Assembly (NCBI GenBank): GCA_947494925.1
Contig: CANLWS010000013.1
Coordinates: 158,134-222,133, forward strand
Direction of reading: 5' to 3'
DNA: 64,000 nt
Source of the DNA: an uncultured Alteromonadaceae bacterium
Lineage (GTDB): Bacteria > Pseudomonadota > Gammaproteobacteria > Enterobacterales > Alteromonadaceae
Below the pieces are notes generated by a model. The model did no database searches. It worked only from the letters and a program-made list of their open reading frames with translations, and had not been told where the DNA came from. Of this stretch, positions 1-8,471 are shown piece by piece (the first letter of the stretch is position 1; each line of letters begins with the position of its first letter). The position numbers were made by a program, and so were the translations under genes.

Positions 1-672
1 CCCGCGATAGCCTAAATCACTTTGAATGGAGTTATCGACATTCGACTCGTCGGGATTGTAATTTAATTTGAATTCACTTTGAAAACGCTGTTTACCAAAA
101 TCTAGTGGTTTGAGGGTCTCAAGAGTAATAACCCCGGCAACCCCGCCTTCAATCATTGATGCATCTTGGGTTTTATAAATGCCGACTTTCTTCATTAACT
201 CCGAGGGGAACTGGGAGAAGTTAACGGAGCGGTCACCACTGCCATTAGTCGCTTCACGGCCGTTGATGTGCGATGCGCTTAAGAAAGGCCCTAAACCACG
301 AATGGTAATTTCAGTGGCACCACCGTTCTCTCTATGCGAGGCGGCGCCGGTAATGGATTCCAGAGCCTCACCTATGGAAAGCGCGGGTAGATCTCCGATA
401 TCTTCAGCAGATAAGCCGTCAAGTACCGTTGTGGCTTCGCGTTTAATCGCGATTTGGTCTTGAATCGTTTTGCGGGTACCCACAACGTTAATCACTTCAA
501 CATCGTTCTCTACGACGTTTTCATTTTCGGCTTCTTGTGCAGTTGCAGAAAATGCAAATGAGCTAGCTACAGAGACAAAAACTGCAGCCTTGACCAATTT
601 TGCAACAGGAGAAAGCCTGAATAGCCCTTCCTGGTTGATTGAGTTTGTGTGTATCCCTGATATCAGCGACAT
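1..672 (-). CDS. TonB-dependent receptor, N-terminal part (cut by window edge)
   Basis: The first 224 codons are visible; the C-terminal barrel lies outside the window. The ATG at 672 follows a good ribosome binding site (GGAGA, 7 bases upstream). The product starts with a long signal sequence (hydrophobic core about residues 28-45, likely cleaved near ATA-QE). A short acidic linker and a TonB-box/plug start containing VINVVGTRKTI follow, then the plug domain, with EITIRGLGP, INGREAT and GGVAGVITLETLKPLDF. This is the plug layout of the large marine outer-membrane receptors that import glycans or siderophores together with TonB-ExbBD. The substrate cannot be inferred from this piece. Its upstream region contains repeated TACCAATA motifs and it diverges from the membrane AraC regulator at 1403, a possible control partner by position only. 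Confidence 0.93.
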   Translation of the reverse strand, partial: MSLISGIHTNSINQEGLFRLSPVAKLVKAAVFVSVASSFAFSATAQEAENENVVENDVEVINVVGTRKTIQDQIAIKREATTVLDGLSAEDIGDLPALSIGEALESITGAASHRENGGATEITIRGLGPFLSASHINGREATNGSGDRSVNFSQFPSELMKKVGIYKTQDASMIEGGVAGVITLETLKPLDFGKQRFQSEFKLNYNPDESNVDNSIQSDLGYRG

Positions 673-1402
673 ATCGAGTTCTCCGTTATTTTTGCGAACA
701 TTTGGGTGCGAAGCGCTTGTTATATTTACGTTACGCTTTTGTTAATGCCAATATACGCAAGTAATACCAATACATCAACCAATTGTTAGTATTAATATTG
801 CATTTAACATTACCAATATGGTTTACCAATAATCATTTTGGTGAACTTCTTTGGTAATAGGTCGTTTCCGCATGGTCACAAAGAGCGAATTTTTATTTTG
901 GAAGCTATTGAGATTTCCGAATCTGAGGCTAGTCAACCTATTGTAAACTAATGTTTTGCTGCGTTGCCAAGGCCAGATAGGTTGTTGCATAGGCCTGAAG
1001 GCAAGTTAGATTTTTAAGTGAGCGAATGGAATTGTGGATGAGGGAGATGTTTACAAAGCCGGGTGTTCGCCAAGCGTTGTTTGGAATGGTTAGCAAGCTT
1101 AAGTTGCTTGTTTGTGTGCCGAGTCAAAGTGAACTTGCTCTGAAGTATGTAGTTTATAAATTGATCGTTTGATTAATTGTCAACCACGTCTGAATTGAAA
1201 TGTTACCAATATTTTTTGTGTTGAAAATATAGACAAGCTTGAATCCTTTGAGAATGTACATGATGTCATGGCGTCTTTTATATAAGCCTATTGATTAGGT
1301 TTTGGGTCACATCTAAATACATTACTCTGTCTATTATCGATATATGGCGCTAATTCTTGTATGGTTATTTTTCAGGTTCTGAAAAACTGTTAACGGATTA
1401 AA
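673..1402. other. Intergenic region with repeated TACCAATA motifs
   Basis: This 730-base gap separates the divergent TonB receptor and AraC-type regulator. No convincing gene was seen. The octamer TACCAATA occurs at 765, 811, 824 and 1204, a near copy (TGCCAATA) at 747, and the inverted form TTGGTAAT at 851. A 48-codon open frame (1026-1172, plus strand, ATG start) has no clear ribosome binding site and no recognisable motif, so it is not called as a gene. Confidence 0.5.
747..858. promoter_or_regulatory. Candidate operator cluster (TACCAATA direct repeats)
   Basis: Three exact TACCAATA copies, one TGCCAATA and one inverted TTGGTAAT fall within about 110 bases, 75-190 bases upstream of the receptor start. 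Two copies (811 and 824) are 13 bases apart. Such an array suggests a regulator site for the receptor, but the region is AT-rich and no promoter was proven. Confidence 0.35.
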
Positions 1403-2587
1403 GTGTTCTATCTTTATTTGCTGGGCACGGCTAACGGCCTTGTTTTGGCTTGTTTGCTTTTTTATACATCTAAAGGTGCAGCTGCAAATCGCATTTTGGC
1501 GTTTTGGTGTCTGCTATTGTCGCTAAATTTTCTTGGCCGATTCATTTATATGGATACTTCGGTCAACATGGGGTCGTTTTTGATTGGCTGGACTTACTTT
1601 CTGCCAGCGGCTTATGGGGGACTATTATTTGTTTACTGCCAAAAGCTATTAAACCACCGGGCGCTCAAACCTTCTGATTGTATGCATTTGGCTCCTCTGA
1701 TACTTTGTTATGCGTTGAATATTGATATTTTGTTTGCGCCAGTTGAACAGAAACTCTCTTATATCGTTAACTTGCCTCCTCAAACCCCGAGTTTTTTTGT
1801 TTCCCAATTTATTCTCTACAGCCAGGCTTTTGTATATGCTGCTCTGAGCATACGTCTGGTAGTGATTTATAGAAAAAAAGTAAAAGAGCAATACTCAACA
1901 GTCACCAGGCACGTAACAAATTGGTTGGCTGTTTTGATTGGGCTGACTTCGTTGATTTGGCTAACAAAGCTGGGCGCTTCACTGAGCAACAATATTTTCG
2001 GGTTGTCTCAAATCGGTTCAGCTTTAATAGTCACACTGATTTATACAGTTAGCGCGGTGCAGTGGCTGAAACCAGAGTTGTTTGTCACAGAAAAATTGTT
2101 GGATTCTTCAGTCAGAGTGACTTCTGAGCCTGAATATACGGTGACATCACAAGTGTCAAAAAAACAGAGTGATGTTAGCGCGGAGCGACTGGCGTTAGAT
2201 ACAGAAAGTCACTTACTATTCGCCAAAGAAATCTGCAAAACAGTCTCAGACAATAAGCTTTACCTGCAGGAAGAGCTCACTTTAAACGACCTGTCATCTG
2301 AAACGGGTATTTCCATACATCATATTTCTGAAACTTTAAATAAATATGTCACCAAGAATTTCTATCGGTTTATCAACGAATATCGTATAGAACACTTTTG
2401 CCAGCAACTTGCCTTGGATCCTAAGGCAAAAATTACCGAAACCGCGATGAGTTCAGGGTTTGCAAATAAGAGTACCTTCAATAGTGCTTTCAAAGAAATA
2501 AAAAATCAGACACCATCAGAATATAGGCGACAATTGTTAGTCGGAAAGAGTCAAAATCGGCCGATTCATTCGTCTGAGTCTATCTAA
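1403..2587 (+). CDS. Membrane-anchored AraC-family transcriptional regulator
   Basis: This is a 394-residue protein. The N-terminal half (about residues 1-215) is a series of hydrophobic helices. After a polar linker, the C-terminal 110 residues form an AraC-type double helix-turn-helix: the first helix pair around LTLNDLSSETGISIHHISE, and the second with GFANKSTFNSAFKEIKN followed by TPSEYRRQ, the usual AraC ending. The layout matches integral-membrane AraC regulators, which presumably couple an envelope or ligand signal to transcription. GTG at 1403 is the first usable start after an in-frame stop at 1391, and the ribosome binding site is weak. A second protein of the same architecture is encoded at 12007-13185. 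It is divergent from the TonB receptor, which may be its target; that is inference from position. Confidence 0.85.
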   Translation: MFYLYLLGTANGLVLACLLFYTSKGAAANRILAFWCLLLSLNFLGRFIYMDTSVNMGSFLIGWTYFLPAAYGGLLFVYCQKLLNHRALKPSDCMHLAPLILCYALNIDILFAPVEQKLSYIVNLPPQTPSFFVSQFILYSQAFVYAALSIRLVVIYRKKVKEQYSTVTRHVTNWLAVLIGLTSLIWLTKLGASLSNNIFGLSQIGSALIVTLIYTVSAVQWLKPELFVTEKLLDSSVRVTSEPEYTVTSQVSKKQSDVSAERLALDTESHLLFAKEICKTVSDNKLYLQEELTLNDLSSETGISIHHISETLNKYVTKNFYRFINEYRIEHFCQQLALDPKAKITETAMSSGFANKSTFNSAFKEIKNQTPSEYRRQLLVGKSQNRPIHSSESI

Positions 2588-2651
2588 CAGGTCGCACTCA
2601 TTTATGTGAAATCCTAGCCTTAAGCCAATCTAACTGGCTTGGCGAAAAAAC

Positions 2652-3284
2652 TTGAATCTACTTCACCAACTATTAAGAGCGATTACACAGTATTCATCAT
2701 TACTGACAGTTCGATCTCTCATATTTATCGTCATTGTTGTGATGGCCTTCGGTATTGCAGGGTATGGGATCCTGCTGCCCCATCTTGGTTTTTCGGGTCC
2801 TATTCATTCCAGGCTCCTTAACTTGCCTGGCTATTATTTTTATTTGCATACTCTTGGAGGCGCGGTGGCATTAGTGTTGGCACCATTTCAATTAACTCGA
2901 AATTCACAGAGAGTGTGGCATAAGTTTCGAGGTTACATTTATACCCTTTCTGTGATGATTTCATGCATTGGCGGGCTTTACATGGCGCAAAACGCATATG
3001 GAGGCTTACCAAGTGTGATTGCACTAAATTTGTTAGCGTTTTTTTGGTTTGGGACCACATGTGCTGGTGTGTGGATGGCAATAAAGAAAAAATTTTCAGC
3101 GCACAAAAGGTGGATGATAAGAAGCATTGCACTGACGCTGGCTGCCATTACGCTGCGACTAATATCACCAATTCTGTATGCCAATTTTAGTCTTTATGAG
3201 GCACAACAGATCATTTACTGGACTTGCTGGCCAATCAATTTGCTGATCGCTGAATTCTATATAAGAAAGCTTCTGCACAACTAG
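2652..3284 (+). CDS. DUF2306-like integral membrane protein
   Basis: This 210-residue protein has about six hydrophobic segments. Between the first and second is a periplasmic stretch with HTLGGAVALVLAPFQL, followed by RVWHKFRGYIYTLSV. The histidine-containing helices (HTLGG, WHKFRGY, and HKRWMIRS near residue 155) are the pattern of the DUF2306 family, whose biochemical function is unknown. The start is taken as TTG at 2652. No nearby ATG gives a full first helix, so the exact start is uncertain. It follows the AraC regulator by 64 bases on the same strand and may be co-transcribed with it. Confidence 0.75.
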   Translation: MNLLHQLLRAITQYSSLLTVRSLIFIVIVVMAFGIAGYGILLPHLGFSGPIHSRLLNLPGYYFYLHTLGGAVALVLAPFQLTRNSQRVWHKFRGYIYTLSVMISCIGGLYMAQNAYGGLPSVIALNLLAFFWFGTTCAGVWMAIKKKFSAHKRWMIRSIALTLAAITLRLISPILYANFSLYEAQQIIYWTCWPINLLIAEFYIRKLLHN

Positions 3285-3354
3285 TAGATATAAAAACTAA
3301 ACGTTAGATCCGCTCGAACAATAGCGTTTTTAATTCAATAGAAAAGGAACTAAC

Positions 3355-3516
3355 ATGAAAATTAGACATGTAATGCTCCTGGGCATAGTGCTTTATGTGA
3401 GTGGCTGTGCATTGAATAGTCAATGCCCAATACCCGAAGAAAGTTTTGCTTCAGAGAATGTTGCAGATCTCACAATATCTGACGCTGGAAACATACATTT
3501 TCCTGATAATTATTGA
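3355..3516 (+). CDS. Small putative lipoprotein (53 aa)
   Basis: This short open frame has an ATG start preceded by AAAAGGAAC, a good ribosome binding site. The first 20 residues are a compact lipoprotein signal: Met-Lys-Ile-Arg, a hydrophobic core (MLLGIVLYV), then the lipobox VSGC. The remaining 33 residues are polar, contain one more cysteine (NSQCPIPEE), and show no recognised domain. The mature peptide would be lipid-anchored in the envelope. It could be a genuine small lipoprotein or the surviving 5' end of a longer gene, because the miaE fragment that follows shows that rearrangement has occurred here. Confidence 0.55.
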   Translation: MKIRHVMLLGIVLYVSGCALNSQCPIPEESFASENVADLTISDAGNIHFPDNY

Positions 3517-3556
3517 TATAAAGCGCCTCATTGAAATGATGTTGTGAGAGCTTCTG

Positions 3557-3757
3557 TTGATACCTGATAATTTACTCACGCCAATAAATTTGTTCCTGCT
3601 TTACCCAACCCCCCTGAGTTGGATTGAGGAGGCAATCGAACCAGAGAATCTGCCAGTGTTGCTGATGGAACATGAGAGGTGTCAGCTCCAGTTATATACC
3701 TTCACGCTTAAATTTAAGTTAGGAGTTAAACGCTATTATTGGTACGTACTATTTTGA
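3557..3757 (+). pseudogene. Truncated duplicate of the miaE 5' end
   Basis: The translated product aligns with the N-terminus of the intact MiaE at 6663-7412. Here the protein reads LLTPINLF..YPTPLSWIEEAIEPENLPVLLMEHERCQL; the intact gene reads LLGPIRSF..CPTPQSWIDEAIKPEKLPVLLVDHANCEL. Similarity covers about 40 codons and stops abruptly near base 3694; the remaining codons are unrelated. All the iron ligands further along MiaE are missing, so it cannot be an active hydroxylase. Its last bases overlap the end of the regulator on the opposite strand. The stretch between this relic and intact miaE holds only the CadC-like regulator and the hydroxylase. Confidence 0.8.
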
Positions 3758-5611
3758 ATATCGCGAAATTGAAGTGTCATCTAATCCTATTCTCATAAGT
3801 AGGTCGTTATATCTAGGATCCTGTCGAATGGCAGATAGTCTTAAATCATATCGTGTAAATACCAAGCAATTTGAGCGAGAACTGACTGCATCATTGAAAA
3901 GTGAAAACGCCTGATCGTAGTCATTGAGCAATATATAGTTAACAGCGGTTTCATAGGGGCACGTATAGGCATTTAGACTTTTCGCTTTTAAGATTAATTC
4001 TGGTACTTCTTCCAGTTGACCGGCACTGCCTAAAGCCTGAGCGAGTGCAAGCAGGGCAAAGGGATAATTAGACTCCAATTCCAAACCCTTTTTTGCCAGA
4101 TAAATAGCGCGCTGATGCTCTCCTCTAAGAGATGCGGTTACACTTGCCCCACTGTGCAATACTCCGATGTCTGGATGCAATTTGATTTTCGCTCTAGCCC
4201 ATTCATCAGCCGCATCTAGTTCGCCTACCATGACTAATGCCCAATGTCCCCAGTCTGCCAGTTCTGTGTTTAACGGATCAAGCTTATCTGCGCGTGCAAG
4301 GGAACGGTGAACTCCCTCTATTTCCCCCAATCCTGCATAATAAATAGCAAATCCCAACTCTGTTTGCGCTAGCCTTGGATTGAGTCGTTTTGCCGCATTC
4401 AGTACTTTCCATGCATCCTGCCAGCGCCATGCAAAAACATAGGCTAAACCAAGAGACGATAATGCTTCTGCGGAATCCGGATTTTTTTCCAATGCAGCTT
4501 GTACGCTACTTATTACTTTCGGTAGCACATCTGCTGGTTTCTGAAAATAGGACATGATCAAACGCTGCGCGTTAGCTCTTGCCACGTAAGCTAAATCAAA
4601 TTCAGGATCAAGTAATATTGCCCGGGTAAAAAGCGATACAGCTTGATTTAATGATTGATTGGAAACTTGGCTAAGTTGTTGTTGGCCAGCTACAAACAAC
4701 TCATAGGCTTTCAAATTGGACGTTGGAAACACGCGTAATGCACGCTTATCATGCTCGCCAACAATCAGTTTGAGTGAATCTACGACGCCTTGTGCAATAT
4801 CACTTTGTAGAGAAAAAAAGTTTTGTTGATTCACTTTTCCGTCGATTACTTGATCCCAGACCAGCTCACCATTGTCAGAGTTGATCATGTCAGCACTTAC
4901 TCTAATCCTCTGACCGGTATTTACATTAACAGCCGCTTCTAGTACGTAGTCTATATCAGGAATTTTTTGTTGAATTTCAGCCAGAGTTGGGTGACCTTGC
5001 AAAGCAAATGCAGATGCAGGCGGAACGACTTGAAGTCCAGGGAGGCGGCGTAATTTTCTTATCACTTCTCTGGTCATCTGTTCTGCAAAAGGTTGCCATT
5101 TTTCTGGCTCGTCACTTGAAACAGTAAATGGTAAAACCAGTACATATGGATGCGCATTCGGTTTTTCCTCAAGCTGAACAGGACGCCAGAGATATACAAA
5201 AACGAATGCCACAATGGTTAGTAATAAGAAGGGGATTGAGAATTTGACGAGCCTCGATGGTTTGCTTTTTACGTGTTTATCTATAGGTTTATTGTAGTCT
5301 GTGAATTCTTCAACGGCCGCGATAAACTGATAACCTCGCCCCCTGACTGTTGCAATAACTTTTTGCAATTCGCCAGTATCGCCAAACAATTTTCTCGCAG
5401 ATTTAACATGATTGCTTAGTGTGGTGTCTGAAACGTCTCGACCAGCCCAGATTTCAGCAAATAGTTCATCTCTGCTGATAACACGATGACGCTGATTAAT
5501 GAGGTAGACAATGAGATCGAATACTTTTGGCTCAACTGCGACTTCTTTACCCTTATTGGTAATTTTAAATAGTGAGGTGTCTATCTCAAAGTTGGCAATG
5601 CGGTAATTCAC
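3749..5611 (-). CDS. CadC/ToxR-like winged-helix regulator with TPR sensor domain
   Basis: A 620-residue protein. Residues 1-100 are an OmpR/PhoB-type winged helix (VEPKVFDLIVYL, RDVSDTTLSNHVKSARKLF, ending in TVRGRGYQF). One transmembrane helix lies at about residues 122-143 (FSIPFLLLTIVAFVFVYL). The periplasmic part opens with a domain reading VLVLPF..., typical of TolB/FlgO-like modules attached to such regulators (about 155-285), and continues as tetratricopeptide-type helical repeats to the end. Proteins of this build bind DNA from the membrane in response to periplasmic signals. It is transcribed divergently from the fatty acid hydroxylase at 5783, sharing a 171-base promoter region, and probably controls it; the target is inferred from position only. 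Confidence 0.88.
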   Translation of the reverse strand: MNYRIANFEIDTSLFKITNKGKEVAVEPKVFDLIVYLINQRHRVISRDELFAEIWAGRDVSDTTLSNHVKSARKLFGDTGELQKVIATVRGRGYQFIAAVEEFTDYNKPIDKHVKSKPSRLVKFSIPFLLLTIVAFVFVYLWRPVQLEEKPNAHPYVLVLPFTVSSDEPEKWQPFAEQMTREVIRKLRRLPGLQVVPPASAFALQGHPTLAEIQQKIPDIDYVLEAAVNVNTGQRIRVSADMINSDNGELVWDQVIDGKVNQQNFFSLQSDIAQGVVDSLKLIVGEHDKRALRVFPTSNLKAYELFVAGQQQLSQVSNQSLNQAVSLFTRAILLDPEFDLAYVARANAQRLIMSYFQKPADVLPKVISSVQAALEKNPDSAEALSSLGLAYVFAWRWQDAWKVLNAAKRLNPRLAQTELGFAIYYAGLGEIEGVHRSLARADKLDPLNTELADWGHWALVMVGELDAADEWARAKIKLHPDIGVLHSGASVTASLRGEHQRAIYLAKKGLELESNYPFALLALAQALGSAGQLEEVPELILKAKSLNAYTCPYETAVNYILLNDYDQAFSLFNDAVSSRSNCLVFTRYDLRLSAIRQDPRYNDLLMRIGLDDTSISRYSK

Positions 5612-5782
5612 TGCAATGACGCCTTATCCTAAATTGATTATTCATTCTAACCTGGAATCTCAAGGTAAATCTTTCAATTCATTGATTAATTAGCCAAAGA
5701 TTACCCAATTGTTATCCATCTTTCATGTTCCATTGCTTCATTAAATTCACAATAGGCTTTTGAATCTTATCAGGAGAGCAGG

Positions 5783-6544
5783 ATGCCTTCACCGCTAGAA
5801 ATATTATTCGATCCCGTATCAATTAGTGTTATCTCAATCTTCATTACACTGATACTAATAGAAAGCTTGTTCCCAGCACGAGCTTTAGCCAAGACAAAAA
5901 ATTGGAAAACACGGTCACTGTTGGTTTTTGTTATTTATTTTTATTTGGCAACGTATTTACCACTAATTTGGGATAAATACCTCATCCAATACCAGCTTTT
6001 TGATCTAACACTATTGGGCACATTTAGCAGTGTTTTTATTGCACTGCTCGTTTTTGAATTACTTATCTATGCCTGGCACAGGGCGATACATGAGAACAGC
6101 TGGCTTTGGCGAGTATTTCATCAGATGCACCACAGTGCAGAGCGTGTAGATACTTTGGGTGCATTTTATTTTAGTCCAATGGATATGATTGGATTTACTG
6201 CCATCGGAAGTATCAGTCTTGTTCTTGTTGTTGGGCTTACGCCAGAAGCGGCAACCTATTTTTTGTATATTTCAACATTTCTGGCGATTTTTCAGCATAC
6301 AAATATTCGCACGCCCCAATGGTTGGGTTATCTAATACAGAGACCAGAAAGTCACGCTGTACATCACCAAAAGGGGGTGCATCGATACAATTACTCTGAT
6401 TTCCCTATATTCGACATAATATTTGGAACTTTCAAGAATCCGAAAAATTTCGATGGCGAAAATGGTTTTTATCAGGGGGCATCTTCCAGAATAATCGATA
6501 TGCTTTTATGGCGAGATGTTTCAAGTGCGAAAGAAAAGCAATGA
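5783..6544 (+). CDS. Sterol desaturase/fatty acid hydroxylase family protein
   Basis: A 253-residue integral membrane di-iron oxygenase. All three histidine boxes of the superfamily are present: HRAIH at residues 99-103, HQMHH at 113-117 and HAVHH at 191-195. Hydrophobic helices flank these boxes, so the di-iron site would face the cytoplasm at the membrane. The family inserts hydroxyl groups or double bonds into lipids, sterols or carotenoids; the substrate here is unknown. ATG at 5783 follows AGGAGAGCAGG, a strong ribosome binding site. It is divergent from the CadC-like regulator, and together they form a two-gene cassette lying between a broken and an intact copy of miaE. Confidence 0.88.
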   Translation: MPSPLEILFDPVSISVISIFITLILIESLFPARALAKTKNWKTRSLLVFVIYFYLATYLPLIWDKYLIQYQLFDLTLLGTFSSVFIALLVFELLIYAWHRAIHENSWLWRVFHQMHHSAERVDTLGAFYFSPMDMIGFTAIGSISLVLVVGLTPEAATYFLYISTFLAIFQHTNIRTPQWLGYLIQRPESHAVHHQKGVHRYNYSDFPIFDIIFGTFKNPKNFDGENGFYQGASSRIIDMLLWRDVSSAKEKQ

Positions 6545-6662
6545 TTGCCAATGACTTATTCAGGTATAATTGGGCGCAGTATGCATCAAAGTGAACTTTT
6601 AATTTGTTGCTAATGGCTACTATACGAACAATTGCCCTTCACACTTAGATAGGTTTCAGTTT

Positions 6663-7412
6663 TTGGATGAGTTGTTAGGCCCAATAAGGTCTTTTTTAAA
6701 ATGCCCAACCCCACAGAGTTGGATAGACGAAGCAATTAAGCCGGAAAAATTGCCTGTGTTGCTGGTGGATCACGCGAACTGTGAGTTAAAAGCTGCGCAA
6801 ACGGCCATGTTGCTATTGCGCCGTTATGCAGTGGACAAAGACAGTGGCGAAGCTTTGTTGGCCTGGCTTAAGCCATTTGAGGATTTTGTTTATCGTAAAA
6901 TTGGTGACGGTGACTTCAGCCAACATGTGACGTTGTCTAAGAAACTTATTAGTAAATCCAGTTTTGAACATGGTGATGAGTTAATTTCCAAGCTGGTTTT
7001 GTTGATTAAAGAGGAGCTTCATCATTTTCAGCAAGTGTTGGAAATCATGCAGAGCAGGGGAGTCGAATACGGTAACCTGACTGCTTCCCGTTATGCTCGG
7101 GGCTTAATGAAACATGTGCGTACTCATGAACCAGCCAAGCTCATCGATACTTTAATCTGCGGAGCCTACATTGAAGCGCGGTCTTGTGAGCGATTTGCAA
7201 AATTAGCCCCTTACCTGAATGTCGAGCTTGAAAAATTCTATGTTTCGTTGCTTCGCTCTGAGGCCAGGCATTTTGAAGATTATCTGACTATGGCAAGAAA
7301 AGTCTCACGTGAAAACCTGGACGAGCGAATTGCATTTTTTGGAAAAGAAGAAACTGATCTGATTCAGAAAGAAGATATGGAATTTCGTTTTCATAGTGGC
7401 ATGCCTAGTTAA
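6663..7412 (+). CDS. miaE: tRNA-(ms2io6A)-hydroxylase
   Basis: A 249-residue protein of the MiaE family, ferritin-like di-iron enzymes that hydroxylate the isopentenyl group of ms2i6A at position 37 of certain tRNAs. Visible hallmarks are the N-terminal CPTPQSWIDEA and LPVLLVDHANCELKAA, then EELHHFQQVLEIM, ICGAYIEARSCERF and SLLRSEARHFEDY, which supply the Glu and His iron ligands (E..ExxH pairs). Length is as expected for the family. The start is taken as TTG at 6663 because the protein then begins like other MiaE proteins and no ATG is nearby. A partial copy of its 5' end lies 3.1 kb upstream (3557). Confidence 0.93.
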   Translation: MDELLGPIRSFLKCPTPQSWIDEAIKPEKLPVLLVDHANCELKAAQTAMLLLRRYAVDKDSGEALLAWLKPFEDFVYRKIGDGDFSQHVTLSKKLISKSSFEHGDELISKLVLLIKEELHHFQQVLEIMQSRGVEYGNLTASRYARGLMKHVRTHEPAKLIDTLICGAYIEARSCERFAKLAPYLNVELEKFYVSLLRSEARHFEDYLTMARKVSRENLDERIAFFGKEETDLIQKEDMEFRFHSGMPS

Positions 7413-7436
7413 TATCGAAAGAGGCATTCTGAAAAG

Positions 7437-7475
7437 AGCATTGCATTGTTTATCTGGTTTACACAATGCAATGCT
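7437..7475. terminator. Hairpin between convergent genes
   Basis: A perfect 13-base inverted repeat (7437-7449 and 7463-7475) with a 13-base loop sits between miaE and the convergent unknown gene at 7487. There is no long T-run, so it may act as a weak bidirectional terminator or as a 3'-end stabilising hairpin. Confidence 0.5.
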
Positions 7476-7486
7476 GCTAGCCTGAC

Positions 7487-8185
7487 TTATTGTGAAGATT
7501 GACTTGAAATCGTGACTGTACTTTGTTGATTCCCCCAACTTTGAACAACAACGTATTGGTTTCCAGCGCCCTCAATATTTAAATCGCCAGGTTGCGTGGA
7601 ATATTTAATACCGGAAAACCCTTTGAGTGGGTCTTCTTCATCACCTTTAGTCGTAAATGACTTGATAAAGCCGCTCTGGTCGCTACCGTACAAACCATAA
7701 ACGTTTACGGCTTGTTTTTGAGAAAAGTCGAGTGCTTCGCCGGTGTCTGGCCAAACGTTGTTTTGAGGAACCATCCACAGTAACGTCATTCCGTTTGCAG
7801 ATCCGACATAGGGTTCGGACCAGCAAATAAAAAGGCTGCCAAAATAAGTATAAGTTTCGTTTGAACCAACAGAAAAAGCGTTGAAACACATATACCCTTG
7901 ATTTCCACACATAGAATTATCTTGCTTTTGACTATCCCATGCCGTTGCATTGAGAGAGTCATCATTTATATTTTGCTCAATGTTTGCTGGAGAATTCATG
8001 AGTTTACCATGGTCCATCTTATTAGCTTGATATTGCCAGCGTGTCGTCGGCGTAGTGTTAATGAGTTCGCATGCCTGAAAATTGCCGTCTCCACCGTTTA
8101 TCGTCGCCCAATCTGAAAGTACACTTGAAATAGTTTGAATTGTATTCGCTGCACCGGATACAACTACTGAAACTGGAATTGCCAT
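7487..8185 (-). CDS. Unknown Trp/Tyr-rich soluble protein
   Basis: A 232-residue protein. The start is set at 8185 because GAGGAAATAATC lies just upstream; a longer frame to 8236 has no better signal. It has no signal peptide and no transmembrane helix. It begins AIPVSVVVSGAANTIQTISS and is rich in aromatic, Asn, Gln and Ser residues, with four cysteines in the middle part (ACEL, MCGNQGYMCF, FICW). The composition suggests an all-beta fold. A stretch around MTLLWMVPQNNVWPD slightly recalls the membrane-contacting loop of actinoporin-like cytolysins, but this is a weak impression. It is convergent with miaE, and about 290 bases separate it from the divergent PEP-CTERM gene. Function unknown. 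Confidence 0.7.
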   Translation of the reverse strand: MAIPVSVVVSGAANTIQTISSVLSDWATINGGDGNFQACELINTTPTTRWQYQANKMDHGKLMNSPANIEQNINDDSLNATAWDSQKQDNSMCGNQGYMCFNAFSVGSNETYTYFGSLFICWSEPYVGSANGMTLLWMVPQNNVWPDTGEALDFSQKQAVNVYGLYGSDQSGFIKSFTTKGDEEDPLKGFSGIKYSTQPGDLNIEGAGNQYVVVQSWGNQQSTVTISSQSSQ

Positions 8186-8471
8186 GATTATTTCCTCGTA
8201 TCTAATAAAAATGTTAAAGGTTTGTGCCAACAACACCGGGATCCGGTAAGGTCATTGGTGGTTAGATACTGGTAAATAAAATCTCCATCAGCTAGACGGA
8301 AATTAGTGTGTATATGCTATTAAAATAGCTGTACTTGTTAAAGTCGGAGGGGGGAGAATGTTTACCTATACATACTTTAGTATGTCTGATTACATACTTA
8401 TTTTCGGCTTGTTTAAGAATCCTCTATCACTATATTAATTGTCCTTATCAATCACTGATAAAGAGTTATTT

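Noticed and set aside
1026..1172. A 48-codon open frame on the plus strand in the gap after the TonB receptor
   Set aside because: There is no ribosome binding site, no motif and no sign of conservation that can be judged here.
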